Shown here piece by piece: positions 5,228 to 10,831 of a DNA stretch of 10,831 nt (positions are counted from its first letter, which is position 1; every line of letters begins with the position of its first letter). The notes under the pieces were generated by a model, which searched no databases, was not told the DNA's origin, and was given only the letters and a program-made list of their open reading frames with translations. The stretch is from Bacteroidia bacterium (GTDB taxonomy: Bacteria > Bacteroidota > Bacteroidia > Bacteroidales > Azobacteroidaceae): NCBI GenBank assembly GCA_025996865.1, contig BNTV01000149.1, positions 1-10,831 on the forward strand, given 5' to 3'. The translations under genes and the position numbers were made by a program.

Positions 5228-6703
5228 GTGGAAAAACGAATCAAACTCATATCTGTTTTAACGATTCTGGCATCTGTCGCCGTGATTGCAGTGCAAACTT
5301 ATTGGTTGCTCAATCAATACTTGTATTCATTGCAACAGCTCGAAAATGAATTGTTTACAAAAACATTAACCGTTGCGGAGGCAGACAGGAAACTTCGAGA
5401 TGAGTTACGAAACAAGACTATATCTACGATTACCACCACCAATCTGAAGATTGAGCAAAGCCGGGATTCCGTACCCGCCACCAAACTCGGATGGCGCTTT
5501 GATACATATATCATCAAAGGAGGGGAAGCGACAGATGCGCCTGCCGTTATCCGGCATGATTCCCTGTATATTGATTCCCTGTACAAATCGGGAAAAGAAA
5601 TAATAAAAAATCAATTCGCAATAGACGCTCCCAATCACAAACTTGATGTGTACGACGCACTCGACCGGTTTTTCATCCATGAAAAATGCCCTTTTACGAC
5701 CGAACGATTTGATTCGCTACTTTGCATTAACGGCCTTACTCCGGCTTTAATCCAAATCGAAACGACCGATTCGATGGTATGGAATCCGGATAGAATCAAT
5801 CACACATCTATTTTTTATCCCACATTAGAAGTAACTTATCCTTTCAATATCCTGCAGAAACAGCAATTCAGGGTATTATACCGCTTAAGTATTCTGACAA
5901 TATTTGAAAAAATATTACTGTCCTTTATCTGTTCGGTTATTTTCTCTTTTTTGCTGATATTCTGTATGATATATCAGATTAATACCATTTTCAGACAACA
6001 ACGCATTGAAGAATTGAGAAAAAATTTTACCCATACAATGATTCACGAATTGAAACGACCCATTACCGCACTCAAATTGTGCGTTTCATTCATGAAAAAT
6101 GATAAAATGATGCAAGATAAGGAAATGAAAGAAGAAATACTGCTGAACTCACACAATGAATTAGACAATCTTTCTTCCTACTTTTCAAAACTTAGAGATG
6201 TGACGGTTGACGACTTGGAGAATATTCCGTTGAATTTATCCACGTTCAACCTTAAAGGATTAGTTGAACATTGTATTGAAAAACAAACTCTTCCGAGCGA
6301 CAGAATCATTGATATAAAAATAGTTTTTGAAGATGACGCTTTTGAGATTACAGCCGATAAAATGCACATCGGGAACATTTTTTGCAATCTATTGGAAAAT
6401 GCCGTTAAGTATTCGGAAGGACAAACCGTCATCCGGATTGAGTGCCGTTCCGTAGATGATAAATACCGGTTGGAAGTTTCGGACAACGGTTTGGGAATAT
6501 CCGAGGCGGAATGTAATTATGTCTTCGATAAATTTTTTCGCAGCGCGGATGTTGCAGGAAAGGATATTCCCGGAATCGGATTGGGATTGAGCTATGTTAA
6601 ATTATTGGTTATTGCACACAAAGGAAACATATCTTTGCAAAGTACATTGGGAAAAGGAAGCAAATTTGTTATTGAAATACCAAAAAACAAATTAATCACA
6701 TGA
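5228..6703 (+). CDS. membrane sensor histidine kinase
   Basis: A 491-residue inner-membrane sensor kinase, partner of the response regulator that follows 71 nt downstream. The order is: transmembrane helix 1 (about 8-27), a periplasmic sensor region (about 28-220) with no domain I can name, transmembrane helix 2 (about 223-247), a DHp domain with the phospho-acceptor H273 in MIHELKRP, then a HATPase_c domain with the N-box NLLENAVKYSEG (N391), G1 DNGLGI (D419) and G2 GIGLGLSYVKLL (from 449). It resembles the Bacteroides RprX type. The start is GTG: an in-frame TGA at 5219-5221 blocks any longer form, and no other usual start precedes the first membrane helix. Its gene is divergent from the GLPGLI/receptor operon, so the sensor may report on envelope or transport state (inference). 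Confidence 0.93.
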   Translation: MEKRIKLISVLTILASVAVIAVQTYWLLNQYLYSLQQLENELFTKTLTVAEADRKLRDELRNKTISTITTTNLKIEQSRDSVPATKLGWRFDTYIIKGGEATDAPAVIRHDSLYIDSLYKSGKEIIKNQFAIDAPNHKLDVYDALDRFFIHEKCPFTTERFDSLLCINGLTPALIQIETTDSMVWNPDRINHTSIFYPTLEVTYPFNILQKQQFRVLYRLSILTIFEKILLSFICSVIFSFLLIFCMIYQINTIFRQQRIEELRKNFTHTMIHELKRPITALKLCVSFMKNDKMMQDKEMKEEILLNSHNELDNLSSYFSKLRDVTVDDLENIPLNLSTFNLKGLVEHCIEKQTLPSDRIIDIKIVFEDDAFEITADKMHIGNIFCNLLENAVKYSEGQTVIRIECRSVDDKYRLEVSDNGLGISEAECNYVFDKFFRSADVAGKDIPGIGLGLSYVKLLVIAHKGNISLQSTLGKGSKFVIEIPKNKLIT

Positions 6704-6737
6704 AACATACATGTTTAGTAAACGCCAAAGAGAATGA

Positions 6738-6766
6738 AAATTATTAAATTTTCAAATTATTAAATT
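6738..6766 (+). repeat. 13-bp direct repeat in the kinase-regulator gap
   Basis: AAATTATTAAATT occurs at 6738-6750 and again at 6754-6766, separated by TTC, just before the response regulator ATG at 6775. The same 71-nt gap holds two small inverted repeats, AAACAT-AC-ATGTTT (6703-6716) and GTTTA-G-TAAAC (6713-6723). No good -7 element is visible here, so kinase and regulator are probably cotranscribed. The repeats may only reflect AT-rich sequence. Confidence 0.4.
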
Positions 6767-6774
6767 ATTTTCGC

Positions 6775-7470
6775 ATGAAAAAGAAAAAAATTCTGTTGGT
6801 GGATGATGATTTCAAAAATTCCATGTTTTTAAAACGTTTTCTGGAACAGGAATTTGATGACGTAACTTATGCGGAAAACGGTATGACAGGATGGGAATGT
6901 TTCCAGTCTATTCAACCGGATTTAATTCTATTAGATGTCAATATGCCCATAATGGACGGCTTTGAATTGGCTCGGAAAATTCGCAATTGCAATAAAAATG
7001 TCCTCCTGTTTTTTTTGACGGACAGAACGGAAAAATCCGACCGGTTAAAAGGTTTCAGTTTGAAAGGGAATGATTATATTCCCAAACCGTTCTATCCTGA
7101 AGAGTTGATTGCAAAAATGAAAGAACGGTTTGAAAATAAGCCGGATAATCAAGTGGAGGAAAAAATATTCAAACTCGGCGACACCATTTTTAATCATTCA
7201 CTATGTTGTGTCGAACACAACGGAAATATACGAAAATTATCATTAAGATTGGCTGATATATTGATGATTTTGGTTCAACACCTTAACTCTATTGTGGAAA
7301 GGGATTTTATTCTTGATAAAGTTTGGGGGCACATCAGCTATTCCAATTCGCTGGCTCTCAATGTTCAAATTACATATCTCCGGAATATTCTAAGTGAAGA
7401 TGAATTGTTATCTATCGAATCTTTGAAGAAAAAGGGATACATCTTAAAAGTGAAGGAACGATGTTCATAA
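6775..7470 (+). CDS. OmpR/PhoB-type response regulator
   Basis: A 231-residue DNA-binding response regulator. The receiver domain (about 1-120) has the acidic pocket VDDD (9-12), phospho-acceptor D54 in ILLDVNMP, T82 and K104 in IPKPF, all as expected for an active receiver. The winged-helix domain (about 132-229) shows the OmpR-type pattern SLRLADILMILVQH, FILDKVWG, then NVQITYLRNIL and a final KKGYIL. It differs from typical members in lacking the usual LT..E entry to the first helix. It is presumably phosphorylated by the adjacent kinase. It resembles RprY in type, and its likely target is the 11-bp repeat array at 5136-5168. Its TAA (7468-7470) directly abuts the stop of the convergent rhamnosidase gene. 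Confidence 0.92.
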   Translation: MKKKKILLVDDDFKNSMFLKRFLEQEFDDVTYAENGMTGWECFQSIQPDLILLDVNMPIMDGFELARKIRNCNKNVLLFFLTDRTEKSDRLKGFSLKGNDYIPKPFYPEELIAKMKERFENKPDNQVEEKIFKLGDTIFNHSLCCVEHNGNIRKLSLRLADILMILVQHLNSIVERDFILDKVWGHISYSNSLALNVQITYLRNILSEDELLSIESLKKKGYILKVKERCS

Positions 7471-7478
7471 TTACATCG
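7459..7478. terminator. small hairpin over the abutting convergent stop codons
   Basis: CGATGT (7459-7464) and ACATCG (7473-7478) form a perfect 6-bp stem with an 8-nt loop that contains both stop codons. There is no T-tract on either side, so intrinsic termination is doubtful. It is nevertheless the only structure between two convergent genes with no intergenic bases. Confidence 0.25.
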
Positions 7479-10212
7479 CCGAGAAACTATAAGTTCCCGA
7501 TCCTACTTCATATACGACGTAATCTCCTTCTGTTTTCACAAACTTTACTCCTTTTGCCGACGAGGCTTTTTGTCCGCTTTCATTTACCTGCTTGCCTTTG
7601 GAGGCGGGAATGTAAACGGTGGCAGTCGTATTGGCCGGAATCGTAATATCCCAGAGAAAATGACCATCCTGCTTTTTCCAGGCGCTTTTTATTTCGCCGC
7701 GTATTGAGCGGTAAGATGCGGTTACATAATCCAGTCCGTCAACAGGATAGGGTTTCATCGTGATGTGTTTGAATCCGTAACTTCCGGCTGTGTTTTGGAT
7801 GCCAGCCAAATACTCGTAGTACCACACAATGAGGTCGCCCAGCAGCATCACATGGTTGTGAGAGTTCATACCGGGGTCGGCTGTGTTGCCGTTCCAGAGT
7901 TCCCAGATGGTGGTAGCGTCATTTTCTATCATGTAGCCCCAACTCGGATAGTCGCGATTGGTTGCGATTTTATAGGCCAGGTCGGCGCGTCCATGTTCCG
8001 ACAGACCGCGCATCAACCATTGAATACCGACCAATCCCGTACTTACATGGCTGTTGAAATCGTTTTCGGTTTTATTGACGATATTGGCAAACACCTTGTC
8101 TTCCGTGCCTTCGGGCGTCATGCCATAACAAAGCGACAGTAAATTGGCGGTAACGGTATTGTTGCTGTATTGTGCTGTTTCCGCATTGAAAAACTTTTTA
8201 TTGTATGCTTCTTTTACTGCGGCGGCTTCATTGGCAAAGGCTTGGGCATCGCCGGTTTTGCCTTGAAGGCTTGCGAAATGTTCCAAGAGGGACAAAATAC
8301 GGTAATAGAATGTCGTTCCCAACACAGCCGCATCTGTTTTGCGAGCCGGATCTTGCGAGTGAATCAGTTCGGGAGATTCGGGGGGCATACACCAGTCGCC
8401 GTAGGTGTCTTTGGGCATGATATTGTCCGTCACATATTTATTACGTATATAATCTATCCATTTCTTCATGGATTCGTAATGCTTCACAATCGGTTCTTTG
8501 TTGCCGAACTGTTCGTACAACATATTGGCAATGATCACATAAGCGCCCGGCCAGGTCATATTGTCGCTATAAATCTCCCAATAATTTGGGGCGACATCCG
8601 GAATGCTTCCGTCTTCGCGTTGCGATTGTTCAATATCATCCAACCATTTGGCATACAGATTATTAATTCCGAACACAAAACTTTCGCCCTGCGAGCCTAC
8701 CGCCCGGTCGCCCAACCAGCCCATGCGTTCGTCGCGTTGCGGACAGTCGGTCGGCATTCCACGGTAATTACCCCTTATACCCCAATAGGCATTCTTGTAT
8801 ATTTGGTTGATTGTCGCGTCGGATGTTTCAAACTGTCCGGTGGTTTCAACATCGTCGTAGATTACTTTTCCTTCAAAATCGCTTGTTTGCGGAACGCCCG
8901 GATAACCGGTAATTTCCATGTAACGAAAGCCGTGATAGATAAACGAAGGTTCAAATATTTCGGTTTCCGCACCTTTGAGTGTATAAAGGTCGGTAACCAA
9001 GGCGCCGCGGAGATTGTCCATATACAGGTTGCCGTCTTCTTTCAACGCTTCCGCAAAACGGAGTTTCACTTGCTTGCCTGTTTGTCCCTTTACTTTCATG
9101 GTAACCCACCCCACCATGTTTTGACCCATATCGAGGATATACGTACCGGGCTTAATCTCTTTTATTCCCTTGGGATGAATGGTTTCCATCACTTTGATAT
9201 TGCGGTTGAGTTGTGCTTCGAGCTTTCCGCCCGGAGCCTGCACCAATTCGGCCTGTTGCCAGGCGCTGTCATCGAAGCCGGCGGTATTCCAGCCGGTCAG
9301 TTCCTTGCGGGCGTCGTATTCTTCTCCATCATATTCGCTGTTGGTGCGGACAGGGCCGTCGGCGGTTACTTTCCACGAGTTGTCGCTGAGGACGGTCTGC
9401 ACAGTTCCGTCGGCATAAGTTAATTCCAATTGAAGAATCATCTTGGGGAAACCGAAATGACGGGCGCCGGGCTGACGGAACGAGAAATATCTGCCGTTGC
9501 CGAGTGTGGTGGCGATAGCGTTTACGCCTTGAACGATCTCGCCGGTTACATCAAAAGTATTGTATTTCACCGATCGGGTATAATCGGTAGGAGTGGGAGC
9601 CAGCTCCTGTTCCCCGCCTGTTTTCTTTCCGTTGATATACAGTTTATAAAGTCCCAGGCCGGAGATGTAAACCGTAGCCTTGACCGGTTGTTGGGCGGCG
9701 TCAAACTCTTTTCGAAAATATCTTGCCGACAAACGGGTCTTTCCCTCCGTCACATCGCCGGCAAACGATTTGTCCAATCCCGTCCATTGCGCTTTCCAGT
9801 CGGACGATTCCGTCAAGCCCATCGTCCATGAAGCAGGTTGGCTCCATCCCGATTTGCCTTTATTGGTGGTTACCTGCACCTTCCAGAAGCAGGTGGCGCG
9901 GCTTTCCAACTTTTTTCCTGAATACAGGATAAATACCGTCTCGTCAGACTTCACTTCCTTCGAATCCCAGAGGTCGCCTTCATCCACATTCAGCTTTTCC
10001 AGCGAACTTGCTACCAAAATACGGTAGGACTTTTGCAGCACTCCTCTTCCGTCGCTTTGTATTTCCCATCCAAGACGGGGTGCAACGCAATCAATTCCTT
10101 GCGGATCAATCAGATTCTCACAACTCAAGCGGGTAATATCGACAGAGGCTTTTTCCTGACAGCCCGTTAGTAAAATTCCCGCGAATAAACAAAAAACAAA
10201 CATTCGTTTCAT
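7471..10212 (-). CDS. alpha-L-rhamnosidase, GH78, lipoprotein
   Basis: A 913-residue enzyme releasing alpha-L-rhamnose from plant glycans, glycosides or microbial polysaccharides by inverting hydrolysis. It has a lipoprotein signal peptide with lipobox LLTG-C18, so it is anchored in an envelope membrane. The order fits GH78: an N-terminal Ig-like beta domain (about 25-135), the rhamnosidase N domain (about 165-330, VYISGLGLYKLYINGKKTG), a concanavalin-like domain (about 340-450, TYILDMGQNMVGWV), the (alpha/alpha)6 catalytic domain (about 455-805) and a C-terminal beta domain (about 806-913). The catalytic signature DCPQRDERMGWLGD is at 489-502, with E495 the expected general acid. E771 in TIWELWNG is the probable general base. 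Length is normal for the family. There is no SusC/SusD pair or other carbohydrate gene in the window. The gene is G+C-richer than the two-component genes. The family is certain; the natural substrate is not. Confidence 0.96.
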   Translation of the reverse strand: MKRMFVFCLFAGILLTGCQEKASVDITRLSCENLIDPQGIDCVAPRLGWEIQSDGRGVLQKSYRILVASSLEKLNVDEGDLWDSKEVKSDETVFILYSGKKLESRATCFWKVQVTTNKGKSGWSQPASWTMGLTESSDWKAQWTGLDKSFAGDVTEGKTRLSARYFRKEFDAAQQPVKATVYISGLGLYKLYINGKKTGGEQELAPTPTDYTRSVKYNTFDVTGEIVQGVNAIATTLGNGRYFSFRQPGARHFGFPKMILQLELTYADGTVQTVLSDNSWKVTADGPVRTNSEYDGEEYDARKELTGWNTAGFDDSAWQQAELVQAPGGKLEAQLNRNIKVMETIHPKGIKEIKPGTYILDMGQNMVGWVTMKVKGQTGKQVKLRFAEALKEDGNLYMDNLRGALVTDLYTLKGAETEIFEPSFIYHGFRYMEITGYPGVPQTSDFEGKVIYDDVETTGQFETSDATINQIYKNAYWGIRGNYRGMPTDCPQRDERMGWLGDRAVGSQGESFVFGINNLYAKWLDDIEQSQREDGSIPDVAPNYWEIYSDNMTWPGAYVIIANMLYEQFGNKEPIVKHYESMKKWIDYIRNKYVTDNIMPKDTYGDWCMPPESPELIHSQDPARKTDAAVLGTTFYYRILSLLEHFASLQGKTGDAQAFANEAAAVKEAYNKKFFNAETAQYSNNTVTANLLSLCYGMTPEGTEDKVFANIVNKTENDFNSHVSTGLVGIQWLMRGLSEHGRADLAYKIATNRDYPSWGYMIENDATTIWELWNGNTADPGMNSHNHVMLLGDLIVWYYEYLAGIQNTAGSYGFKHITMKPYPVDGLDYVTASYRSIRGEIKSAWKKQDGHFLWDITIPANTTATVYIPASKGKQVNESGQKASSAKGVKFVKTEGDYVVYEVGSGTYSFSAM

Positions 10213-10282
10213 GGTGCAATAAAATTTAGATTTCTGTTATTGGGTCCGTTTTGCTATTTTATTATTCACATAAAATAAAGTA

Positions 10283-10313
10283 CAAAGTTATGAAAAAAAA
10301 AGTATTAGACAAG
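10283..10313 (-). promoter_or_regulatory. promoter of the rhamnosidase gene
   Basis: TAACTTTG (minus strand, plus 10283-10290) fits TAnnTTTG exactly. CTTG (plus 10310-10313) lies upstream with a 19-nt gap from TTG to the -7 element, the normal spacing. The predicted start near 10279 gives a leader of about 67 nt before ATG 10212. Confidence 0.7.
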
Positions 10314-10439
10314 CGTGAAAAGGCTAAATATTAAATTGAGGTGCTGAAAAACAACATTATTGACAAATGGTTCGTACACCCAAAAAAGGCTAAGGCGTTG
10401 CGAACCATAACAAAAGATGTGTATCATATAGACGACTAA
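10290..10439 (+). pseudogene. doubtful short reading frame broken by one stop
   Basis: ATG 10290 opens a frame of 14 codons to TAA 10332-10334. The same frame then continues for 34 more codons to TAA 10437-10439, with protein-like content in the second part (IIDKWFVHPKKAKALRTI). A run of nine A at 10292-10300 could hide an indel. I do not recognise the sequence. The first codons overlap the rhamnosidase promoter. It may be a decayed small gene or chance. Confidence 0.15.
10367..10408. repeat. 8-bp inverted repeat in the gene-poor gap
   Basis: ATGGTTCG (10367-10374) and CGAACCAT (10401-10408) are perfect complements around a 26-nt loop. Elsewhere in the 10213-10512 gap I see the rhamnosidase promoter, a short direct repeat AAAAGGCTAA (10318-10327 and 10384-10393) and a minus-strand T-tract near 10484-10489 with only a 4-bp stem beside it. 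Nothing else can be supported there. Confidence 0.35.
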
Positions 10440-10512
10440 CGAAATCGGGTCGGATTATTTACAAATTTTAACAATCACTTTTGAAAAAAGGGTGTTTTCG
10501 GACAGACACTAA

Positions 10513-10799
10513 TTAGTTCTTATTTATCTTTCCTACAATAAGTTTCTCCGGTATCCAGCCAAAGAACCGGCTGTCGTGCGAATTGTCCCGATTATCGTCA
10601 GAGGAATATCCGCCCAGCGTTCCGGCAATCGTCCGCCATACGAAAATTTATCTATCCACAACCACGAACCGGCGGGAATGGTTGGCTCCATACTTTCGGA
10701 CGGCACTTTACAAAGTTCGCCGATAGCGATCCGGATAACAATAGCCAAGGGGATTATTGCGAAGAAAAATACGGTTGTTTTTTTAATTTTCTTTTTCAT
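10513..10799 (-). pseudogene. lepB: signal peptidase I with internal deletion and frame change
   Basis: This is a remnant or chimera of an S26 signal peptidase, the inner-membrane enzyme that removes signal peptides. The intact frame from ATG 10799 has a membrane helix (about 8-28) and box B VPSESMEPTIPAG (32-44) with catalytic S36. It then reads KFSYGGRLPERWADIPL (51-67), leaves homology and stops at 10533-10535. In another frame the minus strand resumes with the last conserved box DDNRDNSHDSRFFGWIPEKL and ends at TAA 10513-10515. The junction lies near 10597-10601. Everything between, including the box with the general-base lysine (KR.xGxPGD), is absent, and the deletion is not a multiple of three. 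As shown it cannot be active. It may be a true pseudogene, a second dispensable copy or an assembly error. The window ends 32 nt upstream of the start. Confidence 0.75.
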
Positions 10800-10831
10800 T
10801 CGATTTTGAAAAGATCAATAAAACTAAAAAT

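Noticed and set aside
6734..6763. Short ORF (MKIIKFSNY) before the response regulator
   Set aside because: Nine codons in AT-rich repeats, with no codon bias toward one amino acid and no terminator or antiterminator; chance is sufficient.
8170..9423. Long plus-strand open frame (417 codons)
   Set aside because: It lies wholly antisense to the rhamnosidase gene, has no recognisable domain and no promoter or start context, and is explained by the codon composition of the G+C-rich gene opposite.
10488..10512. Possible insertion-sequence end (GTGTTTTCGGACAGACAC)
   Set aside because: It has the general look of some transposon ends, but I cannot name a family and there is no matching opposite end, transposase or target duplication in the window.

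Overview
The window looks like chromosomal DNA from a Bacteroidales-type Bacteroidota. Four upstream regions carry the phylum's TAnnTTTG -7 promoter element, there are almost no Shine-Dalgarno sequences, a GLPGLI protein is paired with a TonB-receptor-like outer-membrane protein, and there is a GH78 alpha-L-rhamnosidase lipoprotein. There are no tRNA or rRNA genes, no CRISPR array and no intact mobile element.

Region 1 (1-1510) is an aromatic amino acid locus. Prephenate dehydratase (pheA) lies on the minus strand. Before it sits a regulatory leader that I read as a complete translation-coupled transcription attenuator: a -7/-33 promoter, a 24-codon leader peptide with 6 Phe and 5 Tyr, a 12-bp intrinsic terminator with a T-tract, and an overlapping 11-bp antiterminator whose 5' arm is the last codons of the leader peptide. 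This is the most striking signal in the window. The pheA gene is also broken. Its last ~26 codons are at 3-83 on the opposite strand, followed by the N-terminal half of a class I/II aminotransferase, and the two halves meet at a junction near 541-550. The layout fits either a small inversion across the pheA-aminotransferase boundary or a fold-back assembly chimera.

Region 2 (1559-7470) looks like one functional module. A GLPGLI secreted protein and a TonB-receptor-like barrel (translationally overlapped) are transcribed leftward. A sensor histidine kinase and an OmpR/PhoB-type response regulator are transcribed rightward. The 184-bp divergent intergenic region holds three tandem copies of an 11-bp repeat (TATTACGGAAT) plus an inverted half-copy exactly where the -33 element of the GLPGLI promoter should be. 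This is the expected form of a PhoB-like operator. The simplest reading is a two-component system controlling its own neighbouring envelope operon.

Region 3 (7471-10313) is a GH78 alpha-L-rhamnosidase lipoprotein on the minus strand with its own promoter. It is visibly richer in G+C than the two-component genes, and its stop codon directly abuts that of the response regulator.

Region 4 (10314-10831) has a gene-poor stretch with a doubtful broken micro-ORF and an inverted repeat. It ends in a signal peptidase I gene that retains its first and last conserved boxes but has lost the middle, including the catalytic lysine region, and is out of frame. With a rearranged gene at each end of the window, assembly error must be excluded before either rearrangement is treated as biology.
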